Shown in pieces: positions 52,237-61,420 of a DNA stretch of 64,000 nt (positions within the stretch are counted from its first letter, which is position 1; each line of letters starts with the position of its first letter). The stretch lies in assembly GCF_003726095.1 (NCBI RefSeq), contig NZ_CP026031.1, forward strand, positions 3,100,001 through 3,164,000. Reading direction: 5' to 3'. The notes beneath the pieces were generated by a model, which saw nothing but the letters and a program-made list of their open reading frames with translations, made no database searches and was not told where the DNA came from. Made by a program: the position numbers and the translations under genes. The DNA comes from Niallia circulans. GTDB taxonomy: Bacteria > Bacillota > Bacilli > Bacillales > Cytobacillaceae.

Positions 52237-53115
52237 ATGTATGTTCATTTTTTACTCGGAGTGATGCTATTTTCCCATCCTGTACTTTTATCAGGTGATA
52301 TTATTAAAGCAACAGAAAGTATATCACAACCAAAAGATAAGAAAGAAGAAATTTTTTTATGGAAATCCCCTGGTTTACCTGTTATCCATACAGATGAGTT
52401 CAATAAAGTGATGGAGGAAATAGATAAAAAAGTATATATCGCACCCAAAGATGCTGCCGTCAATAAGTATGGAGGGATTGTCCCTGAAGAAGTTGGCTAT
52501 CGTCTGCATCGAGTTAAATTTATAGAGCAAATGTATGCACATTATTTCAATGATATTTCTAGTAACAAAGGGTATCCTCTAGAAGTGATTTATCCTAAGG
52601 TAGATAGTGAGCTGTTAGAAAGTATTCGCCGCAAAAAAATAGGCAGATATATAACATCTTTTAACATGAGGAATAAAGAACGGAGTATGAATATTTCTCT
52701 TGCTACTGAAGCGATTAATAACAGTGTCATTTTTCCAAATGAAAAATTTTCTTTTAATCAAATTGTCGGGAAAAGGACCGTGGAAAAGGGCTATTTACAG
52801 GCACCCGTCATTATTAACGGGAAATTTTCAGAAGATATTGGCGGTGGAATTTGCCAAGTTTCCTCTACCCTATTTAATGCAGTAGATAATGCGGGATTAA
52901 ATATCATTCAACGATATTCACATAGTAGAAAAATCTCTTACGTTCCTCCCAAGCGAGATGCTACCGTTAGCTGGGACGGACCAGATTTTGTTTTTGAAAA
53001 TAATTACGAACATCCCGTCCTTATTCAAGCCAAAATGTTAGGGCATCATTTACTCATAGAACTCTATTCAGCAGAAACTATCTCTTATCAACCTAGAAAA
53101 GTTCCTTATCTATAG
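52237..53115 (+). CDS. VanW-family protein
   Basis: 292 residues. A short hydrophobic N-terminus (MYVHFLLGVMLFSHPVLLSG) is followed by a linker and a C-terminal VanW domain: NMRNKERSMNISLATEAINN, VIFPNEKFSFNQIVG, and the signature EDIGGGICQVSSTLFNA, ending in a YxPPKRDATVSWDG strand. VanW proteins are common in spore formers and probably cell-wall related, with unknown activity. GGAGG is well placed. Confidence 0.9.
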   Translation: MYVHFLLGVMLFSHPVLLSGDIIKATESISQPKDKKEEIFLWKSPGLPVIHTDEFNKVMEEIDKKVYIAPKDAAVNKYGGIVPEEVGYRLHRVKFIEQMYAHYFNDISSNKGYPLEVIYPKVDSELLESIRRKKIGRYITSFNMRNKERSMNISLATEAINNSVIFPNEKFSFNQIVGKRTVEKGYLQAPVIINGKFSEDIGGGICQVSSTLFNAVDNAGLNIIQRYSHSRKISYVPPKRDATVSWDGPDFVFENNYEHPVLIQAKMLGHHLLIELYSAETISYQPRKVPYL

Positions 53116-53116
53116 A

Positions 53117-53228
53117 GGAAAAACAGAGGGAGGGTTCTTGTGAGAACAACATATATATCATTATAAATAAGAAGAGGGATGGTCCTATTGAAGTTCATTA
53201 ACCTCCATAGAAACATCCCTCTGTTTGT
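53117..53228. repeat. Dispersed palindromic element between convergent genes
   Basis: ACAGAGGGAGGGTTCTTGTG opens it and ACATCCCTCTGTTTG closes it; an inner AGAGGGATG/CATCCCTCT pair (about 53173-53222) makes a stable hairpin with T-rich flanks. It likely terminates both VanW and the dioxygenase gene. Confidence 0.75.
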
Positions 53229-53229
53229 T

Positions 53230-54213
53230 TTACAAGTACTCTTTGTCGATTTCTATATTACTGCGCACTGTGTTTATAGGTCTTACGAGCTTTTCAATTT
53301 TTTCACGGTTTGGTTCAAAAAATGGTGGTAAGGATAATTTTTCTCCTAATGTTTCATATGGCTCGTCTCCCATAAATCCAGGGCCATCTGTTGCTAATTC
53401 AAATAAGATTTGCGGTGCAACATTGGAATATAAAGAACCGAAATAATAGCGCTCTACAAAACCTGAGTTTGGCAATTTAAAGCTGCTCAAGCGTTCTTGC
53501 CATTGATCTAATTCGCCACGATCTTCTACTCGAAAAGCAGCATGATGAACGGTACCAAACCCTTGTCTTGCTTGTGGAAGAATGGTGTTAAATTCTACAA
53601 TAACTTGGGCACCATTACCTCCTTCTCCCATTTCAAATAGATGGAATGATCCCTCTTGAGAAACTTCTTTCATTAAAAATACTTTTTCTAATACTTCTTG
53701 GAAGTATTCCAAGTAAGCAGTCCGAACAAATATTGGTCCTAATCCTGTAATTGCAAATTCTAATGGAACAGGTCCATTTTGCCATGGAGTCCCTGATGCA
53801 ACTCCTGCATTTTTTTCATCCGAAATAAGTTGATATTGTTGGTCATCAAAATCTACAAATGACAATGTCTTTTTCCCAAACTGTTCTTGAATTCCTTTAT
53901 GCTTCACTTCATACTTATCAAAGCGTTTTACCCAGTATTCTAAAGCTGCATCTGTCGGCACTCGGAATGATGTTTTGGAAATCTCATTTGTGCCGTGGAC
54001 TCCCTTTGGTATGCCAGGAAAATCAAAAAATGTCATATCCGTACCTGGACTGCCGACATCATCCGTAAAATATAGATGATAGGTTTGAATATCATCCTGA
54101 TTAACTGTTTTCTTTACCAATCTTAGCCCTAATACATAGGTAAAAAACTCATAAATTTTTTCGGCACTGCTTGTAATTGCTGTAATATGATGAAGTCCTT
54201 TTAACTCATTCAT
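53230..54213 (-). CDS. VOC-family ring-cleaving dioxygenase, MhqO-like
   Basis: 327 residues with two glyoxalase/VOC halves: LKGLHHITAITSSAEKIYEF and GFGTVHHAAFRVEDRGELDQ, plus EFATDGPGF-like metal Glu (ILFELATDGPGFMGDEP). This is the hydroquinone-specific extradiol dioxygenase pattern of MhqA/MhqE/MhqO. It would open the ring of hydroquinone-type compounds and so detoxify quinones. Two MhqR-type boxes lie just upstream (54234-54297). Confidence 0.92.
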   Translation of the reverse strand: MNELKGLHHITAITSSAEKIYEFFTYVLGLRLVKKTVNQDDIQTYHLYFTDDVGSPGTDMTFFDFPGIPKGVHGTNEISKTSFRVPTDAALEYWVKRFDKYEVKHKGIQEQFGKKTLSFVDFDDQQYQLISDEKNAGVASGTPWQNGPVPLEFAITGLGPIFVRTAYLEYFQEVLEKVFLMKEVSQEGSFHLFEMGEGGNGAQVIVEFNTILPQARQGFGTVHHAAFRVEDRGELDQWQERLSSFKLPNSGFVERYYFGSLYSNVAPQILFELATDGPGFMGDEPYETLGEKLSLPPFFEPNREKIEKLVRPINTVRSNIEIDKEYL

Positions 54214-54233
54214 TATTATTTCCTCCTATTATT

Positions 54234-54297
54234 TATCTCGAAGTTGAGATATTTATATAAAAAATATATTTAATTAAGATATCTTTAATTCGAAATA
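54234..54297. promoter_or_regulatory. Two MhqR-like operator boxes
   Basis: TATCTCGAAGTTGAGATA (54234-54251) closely matches the B. subtilis MhqR motif (ATCTCGAATTCGAGAT core). A weaker copy TATCTTTAATTCGAAATA is at 54280-54297. Both lie directly upstream of the dioxygenase gene. Confidence 0.75.
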
Positions 54298-54699
54298 ATT
54301 TTATCACTTAATAGCATTTTGGTCAATTGTTTTTCTTTTACTATATTTTCTGCTTCCTTATAAACATCATAAATTCATATTCGTCAAAAAATAAGCCAAC
54401 TTAACGTAGCCTTCTATTAAATACGATTGACTAATTTTATCTAAGAATTGAGTGGAAGTCTCCATTCATTTTATCAAACAATTATGGACAAGTCTTGAAA
54501 ACTACCTTAATCGTAAAGGAGATTCTTAAATAATTGTTCTAGTACATATTCTTTCTTGTTTTCTTTTATATTTTAGGGGATTATTAATAGAACGGAGAAT
54601 ATTCACATAACTTTTTGGGAAAGTTAACATTGTCAGTATTATTCGATGAAAGTTCTAAACTTTATATAAGATAAATGATCACCGAAGGGAGAGTTTGAC
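54298..54699. other. Intergenic region, nothing recognised
   Basis: AT-rich with no ORF, palindrome or terminator that stands out. It must hold the promoter of the gene at 54700. Confidence 0.5.
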
Positions 54700-55377
54700 A
54701 TGAAACTATATCAAGTAAGAAAAGGACAATTTGTATATTTTAACAATGAGTTGCACAGGGTATATTCTGTGAAGCCTGTATACAAAAAGTCCGTCCATCT
54801 TATCAAACTTAAAGATTTAACCCAGCATTTAACCATTGCCTCGAAAATTGAAAAATATAAACCAAAACAGCTTGACAGTTTTATTTTCAACCATAAGGCA
54901 TATACACTTCACAAAGATAAAAAAGCTGAAGAAGGGGACTATATCTTAATTACAAATCCAAATCCCGATTACATGGACAGCTATTCATTAAACGAAATTG
55001 AAATTGTATCGTCTGTTGAACCCGATGGAGTAATCACAACAAAACATAATGGAGTCAAACATAATGAATATTTACTGATGATTCCAGGCCGTGATAATGA
55101 CAGTAACTCTATAGATTATTTTAATAAAAATTTGGCAAATAGTGATATATTGAGCGACGATTCTGATCAACCTGAAAAAAGTACTCAAGGTGATATGCCG
55201 AGTATTGGTGATGTATATAAAAAAATAGGTGGGGATCACCCCCTTCAGACGATGGTGGTCGCTATCAACGGCGAAAAAATTTTCTTGGGAAATAACTTAG
55301 AAGTCTCTTTGAATGAGTTAAACGATAAGGAAATATGGGAGTTTCAATATAGCCTCCTAGAGACAGACCTGAAATGA
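54700..55377 (+). CDS. Unrecognised soluble protein
   Basis: 225 residues. Two similar beta-rich segments at the N-terminus (QVRKGQFVYFNNELHRVYSV, KEGDY-type strands near EEGDYILITNPNPDYMDSYS) look like small SH3/KOW-like barrels, followed by an acidic linker (ILSDDSDQPEKS) and a C-terminal strand-rich part. No signal peptide or membrane helix. GGGAGAG SD. Function unknown; the KLYQVRKGQFVYF start suggests a conserved Bacillus family but I cannot name it. Confidence 0.75.
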   Translation: MKLYQVRKGQFVYFNNELHRVYSVKPVYKKSVHLIKLKDLTQHLTIASKIEKYKPKQLDSFIFNHKAYTLHKDKKAEEGDYILITNPNPDYMDSYSLNEIEIVSSVEPDGVITTKHNGVKHNEYLLMIPGRDNDSNSIDYFNKNLANSDILSDDSDQPEKSTQGDMPSIGDVYKKIGGDHPLQTMVVAINGEKIFLGNNLEVSLNELNDKEIWEFQYSLLETDLK

Positions 55378-55402
55378 ACACAAGTGTCAGAAAGTGGATT
55401 TG

Positions 55403-55552
55403 ATGAAAAAAGTGACGATTGTTTTTACGATTTCAATAGTCAGCAATCGGTTGTATTCTGCAAGTTAAACCAATAATGACCTATCAATGCCATATGTACT
55501 TGCTGCTCAGATTGCTCCAAATCGTAATGAAATCTTTATCTCTAAAAAAACA
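55403..55552 (+). pseudogene. Short signal-peptide-like frame with an internal stop (candidate)
   Basis: ATG 55403 opens MKKVTIVFTISIVSNRLYSA, then a TAA, and the same frame continues for 27 codons (MPYVLAAQIAPNRNEIFISK) to a second TAA. This looks like a short secreted-peptide gene broken by a nonsense change. SD is weak. Low certainty. Confidence 0.25.
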
Positions 55553-55561
55553 TAAGAAAAA

Positions 55562-55619
55562 GAAGCGAAAAGACGGTTCTAATAAGGATAGACCTCACTA
55601 GAACCGTCTTCTTTGCTGT
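55562..55619. terminator. Bidirectional terminator from a dispersed palindrome
   Basis: GAAGCGAAAAGACGGTTCT (55563-55581) is inverted at AGAACCGTCTTCTTTGC (55601-55617). The core AAGACGGTTCT is perfect. It lies between convergent genes. Confidence 0.8.
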
Positions 55620-55620
55620 T

Positions 55621-57450
55621 CTACTTCAACAACTGCTTGGCTAATCTCCGTTCTTCTTTATCTTTTGTTGTGCTCATTATTGTTTTAAGGGCATGCTGTA
55701 TTTCTGATAGCTGCCTAAAGGTTGGCGACCATTCTGCCAACACACTTAATCCTAGCCAACGTAAGCTTTCATTTTTAGTTTCTAGAGATGCGTAAACTAA
55801 TGGTGCCCCTATTCCCTCGAATTCATGTAAATCTTGAATAATATACTCTAGACAATACTGTTCTTCCAGCGATAAACTGGATAAAGAAAAATGTGTTTCT
55901 GCAAAGGCACAAAGATCTTGAATAGACTGTAAATCCCTTGTTTCCATGATAGCACCATACAATATACTGTTTGTCGGCTCTTTCTTCAGCTTTTCAAATA
56001 ATAGTGCCGTAATGTCTAATTGATAGAATCGAGCTATCTCCATTGCTCGGAAATCTACCTTCTCGCTCGATTGTAATACATCCAATGCCAGCTGTGACCA
56101 TTTAGGGTTGTCTATAAACGGTTGAACAGCTTCTTGAATTGCCTTGCGTTCATGCTGCTTCCATTGTCCATTTAATCGCTCTTCCCAAATGTCATCTTCA
56201 GCATGAACAAATTCGCTTATTTTCATTATCGGATAAAAATCCTCTAAGCTTTCACAGTGGGTTGTGGCGTGGTGAAGGAAGCGAGTCATTACAGCACTGG
56301 CGTAAGGATATTGATCCATGCCGTCTTGATTTTCATCGTCTAATAAGCCTTCTATAATCATAGCCGCTCCCGTGTATAGCTCCTTGGAAATATTCACTTC
56401 GTAGAGCGCAACATCTAGCTCTCCCTTTACTGCACAACGATGCGCTAGGAAATCAGCAAATTTCCTATTTTCACATCCTTTTGTAAGCAGCCAATACTTC
56501 ATTTCCGGCGTCTTCGCTTCTACTAGCTCAATCGCTGTCATTTTACCAATCCCTCGGACAGATTGAACTAGTTTCCATATTTGATCATTTACTCCCTTCC
56601 CTCCGCTTCTTATAGCGAATATAGCATATGGGGTAAACTCATCGTGTAAGCCGATTGTATATAAAAGCTCCTGATATTCCTCACAGTTCGTAAACCCGAG
56701 AACAAGAATAGCAAATTTAACAACATCTCTATGTGCAGCATGTTCTAATAGCCATAATGCCTCTTGCTGTGCCATCTGTTCATCCAATTCCGCTTGTCCT
56801 AACTGGTCTAGAAGCTCATCTCGATAGATGGCAATATGGTCAAAAATAATTTGATCATATGTCGCCTTTCTTGTTTTTATAGTGGGTTGTTCCAGCTGTT
56901 CTTTAAAAAGCTTCATCAGCTTACTCACAAAAAACGGCGTTTTCGGTTCATTCACGATGATATCAAATAACCCTGGCTCCAATGGTGGATTATCTTCTCC
57001 AAAAAAGTACGTATCATCTGGTAAAGTATTTTCTACTATTCTATTATTTTCTAGAACTTGTCTTTGAATAAACGGAACTATTTTCTCTTTATGATCCCAG
57101 GGCAGAAATTCAAGTTTTTCGGATTCCTGCAGAATCGTCTCATTATCAATTTTGATGCTGCAGTTTAAACTTACGTAGCCACCAATTTTAACAGAGACTT
57201 TATGCTTTTTCCCACCTTCCAAAGTGAGGACTCCCGATAGCTTTGTGTAAGGAATAATATGCGATAGTATTGATTTCCGTTTATTCTGAGCTACCGTTAT
57301 CCCATCAATGATAAGCAACTCTTCTTTCATTTGATTGATCACTTCTATCACATGTCCTTTATAATGAACGGTCCAACTCTTTTGAACCTCTTTCTCTATA
57401 TCCTTTGTTAAATTCCGCATTTCATGTTTTAATTCATCTTTAAAGCCCAT
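55621..57450 (-). CDS. Large unrecognised helical protein
   Basis: 609 residues from the ATG at 57450, chosen for GAGGAGG 6 nt upstream; an upstream 18-codon extension has no SD. The first 150 residues are beta-rich (SWTVHYKGHVIEVINQMKEE, GGKKHKVSVKIGGYVSLNC); the remainder is a series of helix pairs of HEAT/ARM-like type (LDEQMAQQEALWLLEHAAHR, KFAILVLGFTNCEEYQELLY). Soluble, no catalytic motif seen. HEAT-like proteins of this size serve as scaffolds, but nothing here shows the partner. Confidence 0.75.
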   Translation of the reverse strand: MGFKDELKHEMRNLTKDIEKEVQKSWTVHYKGHVIEVINQMKEELLIIDGITVAQNKRKSILSHIIPYTKLSGVLTLEGGKKHKVSVKIGGYVSLNCSIKIDNETILQESEKLEFLPWDHKEKIVPFIQRQVLENNRIVENTLPDDTYFFGEDNPPLEPGLFDIIVNEPKTPFFVSKLMKLFKEQLEQPTIKTRKATYDQIIFDHIAIYRDELLDQLGQAELDEQMAQQEALWLLEHAAHRDVVKFAILVLGFTNCEEYQELLYTIGLHDEFTPYAIFAIRSGGKGVNDQIWKLVQSVRGIGKMTAIELVEAKTPEMKYWLLTKGCENRKFADFLAHRCAVKGELDVALYEVNISKELYTGAAMIIEGLLDDENQDGMDQYPYASAVMTRFLHHATTHCESLEDFYPIMKISEFVHAEDDIWEERLNGQWKQHERKAIQEAVQPFIDNPKWSQLALDVLQSSEKVDFRAMEIARFYQLDITALLFEKLKKEPTNSILYGAIMETRDLQSIQDLCAFAETHFSLSSLSLEEQYCLEYIIQDLHEFEGIGAPLVYASLETKNESLRWLGLSVLAEWSPTFRQLSEIQHALKTIMSTTKDKEERRLAKQLLK

Positions 57451-57574
57451 GCCATTCCTCCTCATTTTTGAACACAACAAAAATGGATAGTTTAGTATAT
57501 TCACCCATATCTACCCATATTTCTATTAAATACTATCTTTCCCTTTTAGGAAAGACTTTCAGTAAAAAAAGACA

Positions 57575-57630
57575 CAAAAGGAGAGTTTTAGCGAGGACAT
57601 CCCTCACCAAAACCGTCCCTCTGCATCCTC
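57575..57630. repeat. Dispersed palindromic element overlapping the 3' end of araR
   Basis: On the minus strand GCAGAGGGACGGTTTTGGTG is followed by an inverted partner (AAAACTCTCCTTTTGTG). The first arm encodes the last residues of AraR (AEGRFW) and its stop. Confidence 0.7.
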
Positions 57631-58713
57631 TGTCAGATCTTTCACTGTTTCTCCTTGGATGAGTTCTGGTTGGTAATAGTTTTCATTTTTTAAATCTTTT
57701 TTGCCTTGTAGTTTTCTAATAATCCATTCCGCGGCATCGTGTCCCATTTTTTCTTGGGGATGCGTTAAGGTTGTCAGCTTGATATTAGCGTTTTTAGCCA
57801 TATAGGAATTATCCTGGCCAATAACAGAGAGTTGATCTGGAATGGCGATGTTCAATTTTCTGCATACATTAACAACCTCTAATGCTACCTCGTCGTTATA
57901 GCAGACAATCGCTGTCATTCCGTCCATATTTTCATGTAGAAATTCCTTTAATTTCACCTTTAAATCAGGCTTTGTTTCGGTTGTAAAAGAATAAACATGC
58001 TCTGCTTGAAAACGCAGCTTTGCTTCTCCTAATGCTTTTATGTATCCCTTCATGCGAAACTTTCCTTGTAAGTCATCCATTTTCGCTATAAGTCCAATTT
58101 TTGTATGCCCTTTTGCGATTAATTCATTTGTTGCAAGATAGCTAGATTTCACATCATCAAGACAGAAGAATGGCACTTCTAGTTCTTCATAATAGGCATT
58201 GACCATAATGAATGGAACGTCTTGCTCTTTAAAGGCTAGATAGTAAGCAATATTTGGATTGTATAAATTACTTTTTGTCGGCTCTACAATTAATCCGTCT
58301 ACTCCAAATGCCAGCATCATCTCCAATGCCTTCTTTTCTTGTTCCACATCATTGTTTGTGCTTGCTAATAATAAAGAGTAATCCTCTGCATTTAACCGAC
58401 TTTCAATTCCTCGAATAATGGAAGGAAAGATATAATCAGATATATAGGTGGTAATAACACCAATTGTTTTCCTTTTGGATTTTCCGTTCCCTTTTAATTG
58501 ATAGTAGTTACTTACATAGGTACCAGATCCTTTTTCACTTCGGAGAAATCCGTCATTGGACAATTCCAAGATTGCTTTTCGCACCGTATGACGGCTAACT
58601 TTATACATTTCCTGCAAGATTGATTCAGTAGGAATTTGTTCTCCAACCTGATAATCTCCAGAAAGAATTTTACTTTTTATATCATCAATGATGATCTGAT
58701 ACTTTAATTTCAT
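57604..58713 (-). CDS. araR: Arabinose operon repressor AraR
   Basis: 369 residues. The N-terminus is a GntR winged HTH (GEQIPTESILQEMYKVSRHT, SEKGSGTYVSNYYQ) and the remainder a LacI/periplasmic-binding sensor (KRKTIGVITTYISDYIFPSI, LDDVKSSYLATNELIAKGHT, ISVIGQDNSY-like VIGQDNSYMAKN), the hybrid architecture of Bacillus AraR. Divergent from araB-araD-araA. L-arabinose should release it from operators near 58749-58972. The last six residues come from a dispersed palindrome; B. subtilis AraR ends slightly differently. Confidence 0.93.
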   Translation of the reverse strand: MKLKYQIIIDDIKSKILSGDYQVGEQIPTESILQEMYKVSRHTVRKAILELSNDGFLRSEKGSGTYVSNYYQLKGNGKSKRKTIGVITTYISDYIFPSIIRGIESRLNAEDYSLLLASTNNDVEQEKKALEMMLAFGVDGLIVEPTKSNLYNPNIAYYLAFKEQDVPFIMVNAYYEELEVPFFCLDDVKSSYLATNELIAKGHTKIGLIAKMDDLQGKFRMKGYIKALGEAKLRFQAEHVYSFTTETKPDLKVKLKEFLHENMDGMTAIVCYNDEVALEVVNVCRKLNIAIPDQLSVIGQDNSYMAKNANIKLTTLTHPQEKMGHDAAEWIIRKLQGKKDLKNENYYQPELIQGETVKDLTEDAEGRFW

Positions 58714-58748
58714 TTAATGCACTTCCTTCAATGTAATGGCCATCCGGT

Positions 58749-58815
58749 ATTTGTATGGTCATATTTTAGCATAACTGCTACAGAAACAAAACAATGCATA
58801 TTAGTGCATACAAAT
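58749..58815. promoter_or_regulatory. Two AraR-like operators on the araR side
   Basis: ATTTGTATGGTCATAT (58749-58764) and ATTAGTGCATACAAAT (58800-58815) match the B. subtilis AraR box ATTTGTACGTACAAAT at 12 and 13 of 16 positions. Their position next to the araR start suggests autoregulation. Confidence 0.6.
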
Positions 58816-58923
58816 TACACACAACTAATCACATTATATTTTTCCGACAATTTTTTATACGAACATACATAAATTTATTTTCAGGCTAGTATTAATAGTA
58901 ATAAGGCTATTACTGCTTCTTTT

Positions 58924-58977
58924 TATTTGTATGAACATTTATAAATATATTTGACAAATGTACGTACACATTATAAA
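58924..58977 (+). promoter_or_regulatory. araB promoter with two AraR operators
   Basis: AraR-like boxes ATTTGTATGAACATTT (58924-58939, 12/16) and AAATGTACGTACACAT (58956-58971, 13/16) are centred 32 bp apart, about three helical turns. TTGACA (58951-58956) and TATAAA (58972-58977) form a candidate promoter, with a short 15-nt spacer filled by the second box. Confidence 0.65.
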
Positions 58978-59026
58978 GTATAGGTAGAAAAATGATATTA
59001 ATAAAGGCTATTATCTCCACTGATTA

Positions 59027-59040
59027 CGAAACCGCTGTCA
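59027..59040 (+). promoter_or_regulatory. cre site before araB
   Basis: CGAAACCGCTGTCA matches TGWAANCGNTNWCA at 13 of 14 positions. It lies between the promoter and the SD of araB, where CcpA would block elongation, as is known for ara genes of B. subtilis. Confidence 0.65.
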
Positions 59041-59052
59041 AGGAGGGAATAT

Positions 59053-60663
59053 ATGAAAAATAATCGAGCAAATACCAAACAAGATATTGTTGAGGGGGCA
59101 ACTTCACTTGGAATTGAATTCGGTTCCACGCGAATCAAAGCTGTCTTAATTAACAACCGTTTTGAAACCATCGCAACTGGAAGTTATGAGTGGGAGAATC
59201 TTTTAGAAGATGGGTACTGGACTTACAATTTAGTGGACATTATTACTGGCTTGCAAACCGCTTATAGTGAAATGAAACAAGAGGTTGAGCGAAATTACGG
59301 GGTAACTATTCGCACAGTTGGTTCGATTGGTTTTTCTGCGATGATGCATGGCTATTTAGCCTTTGATCATACTGGTGAACTACTTGTTCCATTTCGAACT
59401 TGGCGCAATACTACCACAAGTACTGCTGCAAAAAAATTAACTGATGTATTCCAATTCAATATTCCAGAAAGATGGAGTATTGCACATCTTTACCAAGCTA
59501 TCTGGAATAATGAACAGCATATTCCGCGTATCGACCATATTACTACTTTATCTGGATATATTCATTGGTTACTAACTGGTCAAAAGGTCATCGGCATTGG
59601 CGATGCTTCCGGTATGTTCCCAATTGATGAAACAACGCAAGATTATAATGAATCAATGATAGAACAATTCGATGCATTAATTGCTGCAAAAGAATACCCT
59701 TGGAAACTGAAGGATATCCTTCCAAAAGTCGCTATTGCTGGAGAGCAAGCCGGAAAATTAACAGAAATAGGTGCAAAAATTCTGGATCGTTCGCGGAATT
59801 TACAACCTGGTATTCCCCTATGTCCTCCAGAAGGAGACGCCGGCACAGGAATGGTTGCAACTAACAGCGTAAAGAAACGGACTGGAAATGTCTCCGTTGG
59901 AACTTCTGTTTTTGCCATGATTGTATTAGAAAAAGACCTTTCAGCCGTTTACCCAGAAATTGATATTGTTACAACTCCAGATGGATCTCCAGTTGCAATG
60001 GTCCATGCCAATAACTGTACGAGTGATTTAAATGCCTGGATGCGCTTATTCCGCGAATTTTCAGAGGCAATGGGACAAAAGGTAGAAATGGACAAATTGT
60101 TCCATGTTTTATTAAACGCTTCTTTGAAAGCGGATGCAGATGGTGGCGGATTGCTAAGCTACGGCTATTTTTCAGGTGAAAATATTACTGGTTTGGAAAG
60201 CGGCCGCCCCTTATTCGTACGCTCGCCAGAAAGCAATTTTAATTTAGCAAACTTTATGAGAGTCCATCTCTTTACGGCCTTTGGAGCTTTAAAAATCGGT
60301 ATGGATATTTTAACCCAGCAAGAAAATGTGGCAATAGATAGCATCTTAGGACATGGTGGTTTATTCAAAACTCCTGTTGTGGGACAAAAAATTGTGGCAG
60401 CTGCGATGAATACACCTGTTTCTGTCATGGATACTGCTGGAGATGGCGGCGCATGGGGAATCGCTATTCTTGCTTCTTATATGTTAAATAATAACGAGAA
60501 TGATAGTTTAGAAGAATATCTCGACAAAAGAGTATTTAAAGAAGTAGATAAGCAAACGATTTATCCAGACCGCTTTGACGTAGAAGGCTTTGAAGAATTT
60601 ATCGAACGCTATAAAAAAGGGTTAGCAATCGAAAAGGCTGCAATCGAAAATTTGATTCATTAA
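59053..60663 (+). CDS. araB: FGGY-family carbohydrate kinase, probable ribulokinase
   Basis: 536 residues. ATPase-core motifs: [56 protein letters not shown], and [26 protein letters not shown] near the end. It opens with a short extra tail (about 17 residues) before the phosphate-1 motif. By operon position it phosphorylates L-ribulose to L-ribulose 5-phosphate; sequence alone shows only a FGGY sugar kinase, and it differs in length from classic 560-residue AraB. AAGGAGGG SD directly after the cre site. Confidence 0.88.
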   Translation: MKNNRANTKQDIVEGATSLGIEFGSTRIKAVLINNRFETIATGSYEWENLLEDGYWTYNLVDIITGLQTAYSEMKQEVERNYGVTIRTVGSIGFSAMMHGYLAFDHTGELLVPFRTWRNTTTSTAAKKLTDVFQFNIPERWSIAHLYQAIWNNEQHIPRIDHITTLSGYIHWLLTGQKVIGIGDASGMFPIDETTQDYNESMIEQFDALIAAKEYPWKLKDILPKVAIAGEQAGKLTEIGAKILDRSRNLQPGIPLCPPEGDAGTGMVATNSVKKRTGNVSVGTSVFAMIVLEKDLSAVYPEIDIVTTPDGSPVAMVHANNCTSDLNAWMRLFREFSEAMGQKVEMDKLFHVLLNASLKADADGGGLLSYGYFSGENITGLESGRPLFVRSPESNFNLANFMRVHLFTAFGALKIGMDILTQQENVAIDSILGHGGLFKTPVVGQKIVAAAMNTPVSVMDTAGDGGAWGIAILASYMLNNNENDSLEEYLDKRVFKEVDKQTIYPDRFDVEGFEEFIERYKKGLAIEKAAIENLIH

Positions 60664-60684
60664 GGGATGATTGGAGGGATTTAC

Positions 60685-61380
60685 ATGTTAGAAAAGCTGA
60701 AAGAAGAAGTTTTTCTCGCAAATTTGGAATTACCTAAGCAGGGACTCGTGAAATACACATGGGGAAACGCCAGCGCCATTGATCGCGAAAGTGGTTTATT
60801 CGTGATTAAACCTAGCGGGGTTGATTATGAAACAATGCAGCCAAGCGATATGGTCGTAATAGATTTAGAGGGAAATGTTGTAGAAGGAACGTTGAACCCC
60901 TCCTCTGACACAGCTACTCACGCTGTTCTCTATAAACATTATCATGAAATCGGCGGGATTGTGCATACTCATTCCACTTGGGCAACTATTTGGGCTCAGT
61001 CAGGACTTGATCTTCCCGCTCTGGGAACTACACACGCTGATACTTTTTATGGTGCTGTACCATGTGCTCGCTTTTTAACACAAGAAGAAATTGATCGTGG
61101 TTATGAAGCAGAGACTGGTAAAGTAATCATTGAAACTTTCGAAGAACGGGGATTAGACATCTTAGCTATCCCTGGCGTTTTGCTTCATGGACATGGTCCC
61201 TTCACTTGGGGAAAAGATGCTAAATCAGCTGTTATGAACAGTGTGGTGTTGGATGAAGTGGCGAAGATGAATTTATTTACAAGAGAATTAAATCATTTTT
61301 CCAAAGAATTGCCGCAGCGTATTTTAGATAAACACTATTTACGAAAGCATGGAAAGAATGCCTATTATGGTCAAAAATAA
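60685..61380 (+). CDS. araD: L-ribulose-5-phosphate 4-epimerase
   Basis: 231 residues from the ATG at 60685, set by GGAGG 7 nt upstream and by the exact family length; an upstream ORF start is not used. Class II aldolase/epimerase fold: TWGNASAID, KPSGVDYETM, zinc ligands in VHTHSTWAT and a late His in LLHGHGPFTWG. Converts L-ribulose 5-phosphate to D-xylulose 5-phosphate for the pentose phosphate pathway. 21 nt after araB. Confidence 0.95.
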   Translation: MLEKLKEEVFLANLELPKQGLVKYTWGNASAIDRESGLFVIKPSGVDYETMQPSDMVVIDLEGNVVEGTLNPSSDTATHAVLYKHYHEIGGIVHTHSTWATIWAQSGLDLPALGTTHADTFYGAVPCARFLTQEEIDRGYEAETGKVIIETFEERGLDILAIPGVLLHGHGPFTWGKDAKSAVMNSVVLDEVAKMNLFTRELNHFSKELPQRILDKHYLRKHGKNAYYGQK

Positions 61381-61420
61381 TATTTAACTATAAAACTATC
61401 ATTAGAAAGAGGGAAATAGC

